A DNA stretch of 14,929 nucleotides from an uncultured Lachnospiraceae bacterium (GCA_947564305.1 CANOBT010000137.1:1-14929); one strand, 5' to 3'; shown: positions 7,846 through 14,525, numbered from the stretch's first letter. A program made the numbers and translations. Notes: generated by a model from the letters alone, not told the origin.

Positions 7846-8016
7846 TTAACCGCTTTTTATATGGGCATCGCCGGGCTTTTCTGCATCGTCCGGAATCAGC
7901 CAGGTGTTACCGGCTTTCTGCACTCCTGGGATTCGGCCTTCACTGCACAGGACTCCTACACGCCGGGAGGAAAGGTTCCACTTGTTTCCAGCTTCTGTTG
8001 TCGTTATGAATTTCAT
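7846..8016 (-). CDS. Small excisionase-like helix-turn-helix protein
   Basis: A 56-residue protein starting at the ATG ending at 8016, with AGGAG about 12 bases upstream; a longer in-frame reading to 8088 would begin inside the promoter described next. The pattern ITTTEAGNKWNLSSRRVGVL, then CSEGRIPGVQK and GNTWLIP, is that of small MerR/excisionase-fold HTH proteins. Such proteins bind DNA as architectural factors or regulators. The frame stops at TAA after KSG; if that one codon were sense, the frame would run 13 codons further and end in TGA overlapping the AlbA_2 ATG (ATGA). So it probably lost its tail to a nonsense change and was once coupled to AlbA_2. The DNA-binding part is intact. 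It aligns without gaps to the HTH protein at 9404 (27 of 56 identical by my count). Confidence 0.75.
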   Translation of the reverse strand: MKFITTTEAGNKWNLSSRRVGVLCSEGRIPGVQKAGNTWLIPDDAEKPGDAHIKSG

Positions 8017-8049
8017 TTTCTGATTCGGCTCCTTTCCTTTGCTATATAT

Positions 8050-8078
8050 GTTATATTCAGTTAGCGGAATAATATCAA
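8050..8078 (-). promoter_or_regulatory. Likely sigma-A promoter for the minus-strand HTH/AlbA_2 pair
   Basis: On the minus strand TTGATA (8078-8073) and TATAAC (8055-8050) are separated by exactly 17 bases, one mismatch each or two from consensus. Transcription would start near 8043 and give a leader of about 27 bases before the HTH start codon. Confidence 0.65.
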
Positions 8079-8300
8079 GAGATTTCACAAAAAAACTTAT
8101 GGCGGCTGATTGTTGCCTGGCTTAAATTCGTATCTGTATGTCTGTATTCTTTCGGGTAATCGTGCAATGGAAGCGCTTTTCTGCTTCAGTCACCCCCCCA
8201 GTCACCTTGAAGGGGTTATTAGCATATAATATCTGCGCCTGCTTGCAGTAAGTAGAAATATCAGAATGATATTGGCTGGGTTAATCATAATAGCAATTAT

Positions 8301-8390
8301 GTTTAACTGAGAGTATGTAGCTGAGTAAAAATCAGTTCTGAGTTAAACACAATCGGCGCCAAGCCCATGAAAATCAAGTTAAACACAATC
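8301..8390. repeat. GTTAAAC repeat cluster upstream of the recombinase
   Basis: AGTTAAACACAATC occurs as an exact 14-base direct repeat at 8341-8354 and 8377-8390, spaced by 36 bases start to start. An inverted copy of the first eight bases, GTTTAACT, lies at 8301-8308. Such spaced short repeats beside an integrase gene are what arm-type recombinase or excisionase binding sites look like; this role is inferred from position. Confidence 0.55.
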
Positions 8391-8398
8391 AAATCGGG

Positions 8399-8427
8399 TT
8401 GTAATATCGGTTTCTCATTTGTGTAAT
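8399..8427 (+). promoter_or_regulatory. Possible promoter of the recombinase gene
   Basis: TTGTAA (8399-8404) and TGTAAT (8422-8427) are 17 bases apart. Transcription would begin almost at the AGGAGG ribosome site (8434-8439), giving a very short leader, so the call is weak. Confidence 0.3.
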
Positions 8428-8441
8428 GTAGGTAGGAGGCG

Positions 8442-9278
8442 ATGCTTATGTTACATGGGTTCAAAGACCATTTATTGGATCTTGGAAAATCAGAGAATAC
8501 AGCGTCGGCATATTTGCGGGATGGAAAACTGTTTCTGGCCTGGTGCAAGGACAGCTTTGGGGATGAGCCTAAGCTGCTGCACAGAGCCAATATTCAGGAA
8601 TACATTTCTTATATGCGCAATGTGCGTGGATATCATCCGAAGACCGTAAACCATCATCTCTCTTCCCTGCGGAGTCTGAACGAGTATTTAATCACGAGCG
8701 GCAGGCAGACGGAAGCTGCGGTACTGGACAGTGATTTCATGAAGATCCAAATCCAGTATGCCAGCCCCTATACGGTGGAGAAAAAGGACGTGGAGGCGTT
8801 CCGCCAGCGTCTTTTGGAAAGCGGCAGCAAACGGGATTTTTGCATAGTCACGCGCTATGCTTATTCCGAGATCCGGCGCAGTGAGTGCGTCAATCTGAAG
8901 CTGAGCCAGATTGACCTGACGGCCAAAGAGCTTCGGATTGTCGGCAAGGGCGACAAGCACCGGTTGGTATATCTTAGTGATAAGATTGTCAATGCCATCC
9001 GAGAATACCTGAAGGTGCGGGACTCGGATAGTCCATATCTGTTTGTCAGCCGTCAGAATGGAAAACTGAGCCCTTCGAGGATCAACCAGATATTTAACCA
9101 GTATTCGGATGTGATTATCCCGAAGACGCTTCGGCACTATTTCTGTCCTAATGCGTTGCAGAACGGTTATGCCATTCATGAGGTTGCCAATTAGGCAGGT
9201 CACAGCAATGTCCAGACAACTTTAATTTACAGTAACCCTACAGTAAAGGAGATGAAAGAGAACGCCAACCGGCTGTGA
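8442..9278 (+). pseudogene. Tyrosine recombinase/integrase, amber-interrupted
   Basis: The frame opens at ATG 8442, though ATG 8448 is better placed 8 bases after AGGAGG (8434-8439). It has an N-terminal SAM-like core-binding domain (about 5-90) and a catalytic domain. Box I Arg lies in EIRRSECVNLKL, the beta-hairpin Lys in VGKGDKHR, and box II reads PKTLRHYF, where Arg231 is present but the usual first His is Lys (codon 9123-9125). TAG at 9192-9194 (residue 251) stops it right after HEVAN. The same frame then continues AGHSNVQTTLIYSNP, which holds the second His and the nucleophile Tyr, to TGA at 9276-9278. As written the short product lacks the nucleophile. With two lesions in the active site it is almost certainly dead. 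Confidence 0.9.
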
Positions 9279-9353
9279 ACAATTATGAAAAAGAAAAGAC
9301 TATATACCACTGACCGGGAATCCAGTTTTTTAAAGGATGTTTATTTGTGCAAC

Positions 9354-9382
9354 TTGTATTCTTCGGATAAACGAAATATAAT
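9354..9382 (+). promoter_or_regulatory. Strong sigma-A-type promoter of the second module
   Basis: TTGTAT (9354-9359), a 17-base spacer, and a perfect TATAAT (9377-9382). The start would fall near 9389, followed by GGAGGT (9393-9398) and the HTH start at 9404, so the leader is only about 15 bases. No TTAAG repeat like the one at 11786 is seen here, which suggests constitutive or HTH-controlled expression of the regulator genes. Confidence 0.75.
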
Positions 9383-9403
9383 ATGTAATGATGGAGGTGT
9401 AAA

Positions 9404-9613
9404 ATGGATTATATGACTACAAAGGAAACCGCTGCAGAATGGAAGGTTTCAGATAGGCGTGTATTGCAATATTGTAATACGGGACGTATTATCGGCGCTG
9501 AAAAAATGGGGAATACTTGGCTTATCCAGAAAGGCGCTGAAAAACCTGCTGATAGAAGATACAAGGACAATGTGGGTGAAACTACAAAACAAAAGGAGGG
9601 CGCGATTCAGTGA
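9404..9613 (+). CDS. Excisionase-like HTH protein heading a two-component operon
   Basis: The 69-residue protein has the same fold pattern as the minus-strand gene at 7846-8016: MTTKETAAEWKVSDRRVLQY, then CNTGRIIGAEK and GNTWLIQ, a winged-helix of the MerR/excisionase type. It is intact, with a charged tail GETTKQKEGAIQ. GGAGGT lies 5 bases before ATG 9404. Its TGA overlaps the GTG start of the response regulator (GTGA, 9610-9613), and an AGGAGG for the regulator (9594-9599) lies inside its 3' end, so the two are made together. It may regulate the promoter just upstream, or bend DNA with the response regulator; neither is shown by sequence. No recombinase partner is intact nearby, so an excisionase role is unlikely now. 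Confidence 0.85.
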   Translation: MDYMTTKETAAEWKVSDRRVLQYCNTGRIIGAEKMGNTWLIQKGAEKPADRRYKDNVGETTKQKEGAIQ

Positions 9614-10314
9614 ATAGGTATAAAATTATGCTTGTTGATGATGAGCCAGATATATTAGATTTACTTGAAAAAGCTCTAAACATAGAAGGTTTTTACAATA
9701 TTACTAAAATTGATAATGGGATATCCGCTGTAATTACGTGCAAGGAAATTCAGCCAGACATTATTATCTTAGATGTTATGCTGCCCGACATAGACGGATA
9801 TGAAGTGTGCAAAAAAATTCGAGAATTTTCCCATTGTCCGATTTTATTTCTTTCTTCAAAAAATGATGAACTGGATAAAATACTTGGTTTAGCCGTTGGC
9901 GGTGACGATTACGTTACAAAGCCGTTTAGCCCCAAAGAAATAGCATATAGGGTGAAAGCACAGTTACGCCGTGCGGAATACAGACAAGTTCCAATACAGG
10001 ATTTTTCTATTAAAATTGATGAACTGATGATAGATACTGACGGGTGTAGGGTAATGAAGAATAATAAGGAAATTGGGTTAACCGCGCGGGAATTTGAAAT
10101 TTTACGGTATTTGGCGGAGAATTTAGGACGGGTAATCAGCCGTGAACGCTTATATGAAATTGTTTGGGGTGAGGACAGCTTTGGGTGTGATAATACCATA
10201 ATGGTACACATCCGTCATTTGCGTGAAAAGTTAGAGGAAGACCCCGCAACGCCCCAATATATTATTACGATGAAAGGCTTAGGCTATAAGTTGGTAAATC
10301 CACATGAGAAATAA
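9610..10314 (+). CDS. OmpR/PhoB-family response regulator (VanR-like)
   Basis: The 234-residue protein starts at GTG 9610, 10 bases after AGGAGG (9594-9599). The receiver domain has Asp10-Asp11, phospho-acceptor Asp55 in IIILDVMLP, Ser in place of the usual Thr in LFLSSKND (allowed in the family), and the conserved Lys in VTKPF. The C-terminal winged helix includes LTAREFEILRYLAE, DNTIMVHIRHLREKLEED and the wing GLGYKL. It overlaps the kinase gene by 11 bases. The likely target is the TTAAG repeat at 11786-11802 in front of the ABC exporter genes. Its codons are noticeably more AT-rich (AAA, GAA, ATT, TTA) than those of the regulator at 2191, so the two modules probably have different histories. 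Confidence 0.95.
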   Translation: MNRYKIMLVDDEPDILDLLEKALNIEGFYNITKIDNGISAVITCKEIQPDIIILDVMLPDIDGYEVCKKIREFSHCPILFLSSKNDELDKILGLAVGGDDYVTKPFSPKEIAYRVKAQLRRAEYRQVPIQDFSIKIDELMIDTDGCRVMKNNKEIGLTAREFEILRYLAENLGRVISRERLYEIVWGEDSFGCDNTIMVHIRHLREKLEEDPATPQYIITMKGLGYKLVNPHEK

Positions 10315-11719
10315 AAAGAAACAAAATCCATTTTTAAGGATATTCGTTTTAGTGTCAGCATTACTTCTAATCGCCGTTGTTATTGCAATCGGAATGTTCT
10401 ACTATATTTTCGGAATAACTGAGCCAGAAGGTTTGAGCCTGGCATCATGGCCAGACAGATTTACAGATAATTTTTCAGTATGGATGGAGAACGATAACGG
10501 CCATGTCAAAATAGAAGAAGTAGGGCTTAAGCGGTTGGACGAATATAGGCTGTGGATTCAGGTCATTGATGAAACAGGACAAGAAGTTTTTTGCCACAAC
10601 AAGCCTGAGAATTATCCAATCAAATACTCTGCATCTGAACTGATTTCACTCCACACAAGTGCTTATGAACAGGGAAACACTATTTTTGTGAACAGCTATG
10701 AAGATTCAGGGGAAACGTGGAGCTATTTGATTGGATTTCCTTATGCGATAGGGAAACATATGCTTTACTATAACGGAGAGAATGTGGGAAGGCTTTCACC
10801 ATTATTCCGCATGGGGATATTTTTCATTTTGTGTTCCATTCTTCTGTTCGTGATTTGTTATGGCTTTTGGCTTACCAGACATCTTGGCAAAATATCAAAA
10901 GGTATTGGGGATGTTTCAATGCGTTCCTATACTTCGCTGCCGGAAAAGGGAGTTTTTGGAGAAATCTATGGGGCGCTTAATAAGATGGATGCAGAAATCT
11001 GCCACAGTGATAAGGTTCAGCAGGATACGGAACGAATACGCAGAGAGTGGATTGCAAATATTACGCACGATTTGAAAACACCACTCTCACCAATTAAAGG
11101 CTATGCGGAATTGCTTATGGACAGTCTTACCCTTGACAGTGAAACCATACAGGAATACGGTGGAATTATCTTAAAAAATGTGAATCATACTGAAAAGATG
11201 ATTAACGACTTAAAGCTGACATATCAGTTGGATTCAGGTGCAGTGCCATACCATCCGCAGACGGTACGCCTTGTGCGTTTCCTGAAAGAATTGGTCATTG
11301 ATATTGTAAATGACCCCGCTTTTGCAAATTGCAGTATTGAGTTTGAAAGCAATATACAGGAATGTGAGGTTTGCCTTGACATTGATTTATTCCGTCGCGC
11401 TGTGAATAACCTTATCATTAATGCATTGACGCATAACCCACCTGAAACAAAAGTAACAATCAGTATAGACACAGACTCGAAAAAGAGAATATTGATTTGC
11501 ATTTCTGATGACGGAATAGGTATGAGTGACAAGGAACAGTCGGAATTGTTTAACCGATATTACAGAGGGACAAACACGAAAGAGAAACCAGAGGGAAGCG
11601 GTCTTGGACTTGCGATTGCAAAACAGATTATAACACTCCACAATGGAAATATTGCTGTTAAAAGCAAACGGGGTGAAGGAACACGGTTTACCATCGTTCT
11701 TCCTTTCGTGGATCGATAA
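10304..11719 (+). CDS. Sensor histidine kinase of the second module
   Basis: The 471-residue kinase has helix 1 at about 11-36, an extracytoplasmic sensor region of about 130 residues (37-168), and helix 2 at about 170-190. The H-box WIANITHDLKTPLSPIKGYA contains His255. The ATPase domain has the N-box NNLIINALTH (Asn368), G1 ISDDGIGMS, and G2 GSGLGLAIAK (from about 431). It is complete and ends in TRFTIVLPFVDR. The start lies within the last codons of the regulator gene, so the pair is translationally coupled. The extracytoplasmic region is much longer than in the kinase at 2890 and shows no family I recognise, so it probably senses a ligand directly. It phosphorylates the regulator at 9610. 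Confidence 0.95.
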   Translation: MRNKKKQNPFLRIFVLVSALLLIAVVIAIGMFYYIFGITEPEGLSLASWPDRFTDNFSVWMENDNGHVKIEEVGLKRLDEYRLWIQVIDETGQEVFCHNKPENYPIKYSASELISLHTSAYEQGNTIFVNSYEDSGETWSYLIGFPYAIGKHMLYYNGENVGRLSPLFRMGIFFILCSILLFVICYGFWLTRHLGKISKGIGDVSMRSYTSLPEKGVFGEIYGALNKMDAEICHSDKVQQDTERIRREWIANITHDLKTPLSPIKGYAELLMDSLTLDSETIQEYGGIILKNVNHTEKMINDLKLTYQLDSGAVPYHPQTVRLVRFLKELVIDIVNDPAFANCSIEFESNIQECEVCLDIDLFRRAVNNLIINALTHNPPETKVTISIDTDSKKRILICISDDGIGMSDKEQSELFNRYYRGTNTKEKPEGSGLGLAIAKQIITLHNGNIAVKSKRGEGTRFTIVLPFVDR

Positions 11720-11781
11720 CTTAAGGTTTCATTGTTATTGCCGTATACCCTCGCTTCGCTGGGGCAGACCCTGGCATAAAG

Positions 11782-11806
11782 GTATCTTAAGGTTAAATTA
11801 AGATAC
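11782..11806 (+). promoter_or_regulatory. TTAAG direct repeat/palindrome, likely response regulator box
   Basis: CTTAAG-GTTAA-ATTAAG (11786-11802) gives two TTAAG half-sites 11 bases apart, one helical turn, the usual spacing for OmpR-family dimers; it is one mismatch per half from the published CiaR pattern TTTAAG-N5-TTTAAG. The same bases form a perfect inverted repeat, GTATCTTAA (11782-11790) and TTAAGATAC (11798-11806). A third CTTAAGGTT lies at 11720-11728, directly after the kinase stop. A possible promoter is TTAAGA (11798-11803), 17 bases, TAAGAT (11821-11826), placing the second half-site on the -35 box, as expected for activation of the exporter genes. Confidence 0.65.
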
Positions 11807-11824
11807 AAAAAAGCACTGCCTAAG

Positions 11825-11864
11825 ATAGATGATTTATGCTTATAGCTAGGTCATCTATTTTTTT
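11825..11864 (+). terminator. Intrinsic terminator or attenuator before the exporter genes
   Basis: ATAGATGA (11825-11832) pairs with TCATCTAT (11851-11858) and runs straight into seven Ts (11858-11864). It could end the HTH-regulator-kinase transcript. If the exporter promoter lies at the TTAAG box, the hairpin would instead be in that transcript's leader, 40 bases before the ATPase start, and act as an attenuator. The stem is AT-rich and the loop is long (18), so strength is uncertain. Confidence 0.55.
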
Positions 11865-11904
11865 GTGCGAGTAATGGCCATAAAAATGAATAGGGAGGTT
11901 CTGT

Positions 11905-12789
11905 ATGGAATTACAGTTACAAGACGTAAGAAAACAGTACGGAGAAAAATGTGCTGTAGGCGGTGTAAGCGCCAATTTAGTGCCGGGGGTATATGGGCTG
12001 CTTGGCGCAAACGGTGCGGGCAAGACAACGCTGATGCGGATGATATGTGGTGTTCTGAAATCAACTTCTGGCAGTATCAGTTTAAACGGAAAAACAATTG
12101 AGCAATTAGGCGAGAGGTATTATACCCATTTAGGATATATGCCGCAGGATTTTGGCTTTTATCCTGATTTCACCGCCCGTGAATTTATGCTGTATATGGC
12201 GGCAGTAAAAGGGCTTGATAAAAGACAGGCAAAAAAACGAACAGAGGATTTGCTTCAGATGGTAAACCTATCCGATGTGGCAGATAAAAAAATCAAGTCT
12301 TATTCTGGAGGCATGAAACAGCGTCTTGGAATTGCACAGGCGGAACTGAACAGCCCATCTATCTTGATATTGGATGAACCTACGGCGGGGCTTGACCCAA
12401 AAGAAAGAGTGCGTTTCCGCAATCTTATCTCGGATTTTGCGAAAGAAAAAATTGTTATTCTATCTACGCATATTGTTTCTGATGTTTCTTATATTGCAGA
12501 TACAATTTTAATGATGAAGCAAGGCCGTTTTCTTTTGCAGGAGCCGATGAGTACGGTTACAGACAATATCAAAGGCAAGGTGTGGGAACTCTTAGTTGAT
12601 GAAAGGACTGCTGCGGAATATAGCAGGAATTTTTCTGTTGTAAACCTTCACCATGAAAACAATATGGTGCGGCTGCGCATGATAGAGGAAACTGCTCCGA
12701 GGGAAGATGCACAGATTGCAGAACCGAGCTTAGAAGATTTATTTTTGTACCATTTTGGTGAAGAAACTGAAAAACGGGAGGAAAGGTAA
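11905..12789 (+). CDS. ABC-2-type exporter ATPase of the second module
   Basis: The 294-residue ATPase shows Walker A GANGAGKTT (34-42), Q-loop Gln in YMPQDFGFYPDFTA, signature YSGGMKQR (133-140), Walker B with Asp157-Glu158 in ILILDEP, the D-loop AGLD and H-loop His189 in STHIV. A C-terminal extension of about 80 residues follows the core, as in CcmA/BcrA-like drug or peptide exporter ATPases. AGGGAGG (11892-11898) is 6 bases before ATG 11905. The permease begins 1 base after its stop. Together with the permease and the small protein downstream it forms the effector arm of the second module. Unlike the ATPase remnant at 885 all motifs are present. Confidence 0.95.
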   Translation: MELQLQDVRKQYGEKCAVGGVSANLVPGVYGLLGANGAGKTTLMRMICGVLKSTSGSISLNGKTIEQLGERYYTHLGYMPQDFGFYPDFTAREFMLYMAAVKGLDKRQAKKRTEDLLQMVNLSDVADKKIKSYSGGMKQRLGIAQAELNSPSILILDEPTAGLDPKERVRFRNLISDFAKEKIVILSTHIVSDVSYIADTILMMKQGRFLLQEPMSTVTDNIKGKVWELLVDERTAAEYSRNFSVVNLHHENNMVRLRMIEETAPREDAQIAEPSLEDLFLYHFGEETEKREER

Positions 12790-12790
12790 T

Positions 12791-14017
12791 ATGCTGATAA
12801 AATATGAGTTTTTGAAGATACTGCGTAAAAAATCTACTTTAATCGTGATGGCAGCCAGTCTGATTTTAACAGGATTTCTTTTCGGGCTTCCCATTATGCA
12901 ATTCCAAACTTACAATCAGGATGGTGTTATAAAGGGAGCGGATGGTATTGCCTATGAAAAAGGGCAGTATGCGGATTTGTCAGTTCCTTTGTCCGAGGAA
13001 TATGTTGCCGAAACAATCCGAGAAGTGCAGGGGCTTTTTGAAAACCCTGATAATATCGGATATGACGGAAACGAGCAGTTTTTAATTGGCGATGCCTATT
13101 GGAATGGAGTTGCACCAAGGGAAAAATTGCTTAACCTGATTGCAGGCACTTACAGTAAGCCAAATGAAATTTTGGGCTATAACAATCTCCCTGATTTGGA
13201 TATAAACGACGGAGCGTCCTTTTATCAGACGATGGAAAGGAAGATACAAGACCTGCTCAATAATCCATCCAGAAAATTATCCAATGAACAAAAAGAATAT
13301 TGGGGCAGTATGGCGGAAAAAGTGGACACGCCGCTGCAGTATGGATATTACGAAGGATGGGAAGTTATTATAAGCAGCTTTGAGCTTCTGATGTTCGCAT
13401 TACTGGCTATCTGCATTGTGGTTGCCCCTGTTTTTTCTGGTGAATATCAGGAGGGGACGGATGCGGTAATTTTATCTGCAAAGTATGGAAAAACGAAACT
13501 GACAACAGCAAAAATTGCAGCATCACTTTTATTTGGGACGGCTGCATTTATACTCCATGTTGTTGTGGCGTGTGGATTGCCGCTTGCAGCGTTTGGGGCA
13601 GATGGCTGGAATCTGCCATTGCAGATTGCAAATACGACAATTCCTTACCCATTGACATTTTTACAGGCTGTTCTTATCAATATTGGAATTATTTACTTGG
13701 TACTGCTTGCTATGGTTGGACTGACACTCCTTTTATCTGCACAAATGAAAAGTCCTTATCTTGTGCTGATTATTCTTGTTCCCATACTATTCATTCCTAT
13801 GTTTCTAACGCCAAACGGAACAACGGGGGCATATAATCTGACTTTGTTTTTGTTGCCCTACCGCGCAACAATGCCGGAATTCAGCAAATGTATCTCATAC
13901 CAATTCGGTAGTCTGGTTTTGGACACGCTCACTATAAGGGCAATCTTATATGTTTTCTTAACAGTAATTATGCTGCCATTAGCAAGATTAGGATTTAAGA
14001 AACATCAGGTTGCATAA
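12791..14017 (+). CDS. ABC-2-type exporter permease, 408 residues
   Basis: I choose ATG 12791 because GAGGAAAGG lies just upstream; an in-frame ATG at 12755 inside the ATPase gene would add 12 charged residues. The protein has helix 1 at about 17-36 and then a large extracytoplasmic region of about 155 residues rich in Tyr, Asp, Glu and Asn. Five more helices follow, near 196-217, 244-270, 292-316, 322-342 and 379-398. The cytoplasmic segment SGEYQEGTDAVILSAKYGKT between helices 2 and 3 is the conserved coupling segment of ABC-2 permeases. It pairs with the preceding ATPase. The large outer loop between helices 1 and 2 is typical of antibiotic or lantibiotic self-protection exporters. Substrate unknown. 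Confidence 0.92.
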   Translation: MLIKYEFLKILRKKSTLIVMAASLILTGFLFGLPIMQFQTYNQDGVIKGADGIAYEKGQYADLSVPLSEEYVAETIREVQGLFENPDNIGYDGNEQFLIGDAYWNGVAPREKLLNLIAGTYSKPNEILGYNNLPDLDINDGASFYQTMERKIQDLLNNPSRKLSNEQKEYWGSMAEKVDTPLQYGYYEGWEVIISSFELLMFALLAICIVVAPVFSGEYQEGTDAVILSAKYGKTKLTTAKIAASLLFGTAAFILHVVVACGLPLAAFGADGWNLPLQIANTTIPYPLTFLQAVLINIGIIYLVLLAMVGLTLLLSAQMKSPYLVLIILVPILFIPMFLTPNGTTGAYNLTLFLLPYRATMPEFSKCISYQFGSLVLDTLTIRAILYVFLTVIMLPLARLGFKKHQVA

Positions 14018-14028
14018 GGAGGCACAGT

Positions 14029-14403
14029 ATGAAAAAGAAAAGGCTGATGATTGTGGGCATCATGGCAGCTCTGGTAATTGTTATTGGTGCAATGGCGATT
14101 AACCAGTCCCCAAGATGGTCTGAAAAATCATTTGAAGCTATTGTTCAGGAAACTGTCATGCAGCCTGACGGAGAAATTCGGCTGATTGTTGAACGAACAA
14201 CGGAAATTTATGGAAATCCTGTCAATTCACTTGGTATTAGTGAAGATACTAAACTGTTTGGTAAAAACAGAAAGGAACTGTCAATTAATGATTTTCAGCA
14301 AGGGAATACTGTTACCGTAACACTCAAAGATGTATTTACGGAAGAAACACCATATTATTATCCAACAGTATATGAGATAAAAATTATTGATGCTGATAAG
14401 TAA
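14029..14403 (+). CDS. Small membrane-anchored protein, beta-rich outer domain
   Basis: The 124-residue product begins MKKKR followed by one hydrophobic helix (about 7-24) that ends in INQSPRW, so it is either an uncleaved anchor or a signal peptide. The remainder is a compact, alternating hydrophobic/polar sequence suggestive of a small beta-barrel (for example IRLIVERTTEIYG, NTVTVTLKDV, YEIKIIDAD), recalling OB-fold-like proteins of the DUF3221/YobA kind; that link is tentative. AAGGAGG lies 6 bases before the start and overlaps the permease stop, so it is the last gene of the exporter operon. Being outside the membrane, it could help bind the exported compound or tune the kinase. Function is not known. 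Confidence 0.8.
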   Translation: MKKKRLMIVGIMAALVIVIGAMAINQSPRWSEKSFEAIVQETVMQPDGEIRLIVERTTEIYGNPVNSLGISEDTKLFGKNRKELSINDFQQGNTVTVTLKDVFTEETPYYYPTVYEIKIIDADK

Positions 14404-14421
14404 AATCTGAGAGCAATACAT

Positions 14422-14455
14422 GCCCGCCAAATAAAAAAACAATTGTTTGGTGGGC
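14422..14455 (+). other. Hairpin with AT-rich loop after the exporter operon
   Basis: GCCCGCCAAA (14422-14431) pairs with TTTGGTGGGC (14446-14455) with one G-T wobble. The loop includes the palindrome AACAATTGTT (14438-14447). No T-run follows, so it is not a standard terminator by itself but could protect the transcript end. Confidence 0.5.
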
Positions 14456-14488
14456 GGTTCTGCTATACCCCGAAAGACTTAACAGACA

Positions 14489-14525
14489 CTCCCCAGACTT
14501 GTTTTTAAAGTTTGGGGAGATTTTT
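14489..14525 (+). terminator. Rho-independent terminator of the second module
   Basis: CTCCCCAGACTT (14489-14500) pairs with AAGTTTGGGGAG (14508-14519), one G-T wobble, then ATTTTTC. The GC-rich stem base and T-run are typical. The next 150 bases, to 14676, hold nothing I can support. Confidence 0.88.

Larger units (their letters stand above)
8089..8441. other. Gene-free spacer between divergent HTH and recombinase genes
   Basis: This 353-base stretch holds no convincing gene on either strand. It contains small symmetric elements: GAAGC/GCTTC (8170-8187), a C-tract flanked by two AGTCACC copies (about 8188-8206), AATATCA-GAA-TGATATT (8257-8273), CATAAT-AGCA-ATTATG (8286-8301), and the GTTAAAC repeats listed separately. 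The density of short palindromes next to a tyrosine recombinase gene fits an attachment-site or arm-site region of a former mobile element, but no core site can be defined from one sequence. Confidence 0.5.

Noticed and set aside
8341..8390. Possible CRISPR-like repeat-spacer pair
   Set aside because: Only two 14-base copies plus one partial inverted copy, no array and no cas genes; the position next to a recombinase favours binding sites.
9286..9417. 43-residue plus-strand frame beginning MKKKRLYTTDRESS between recombinase and HTH gene
   Set aside because: No ribosome binding site before its ATG, and it runs through the promoter and start of the HTH gene. It may be leftover element sequence.
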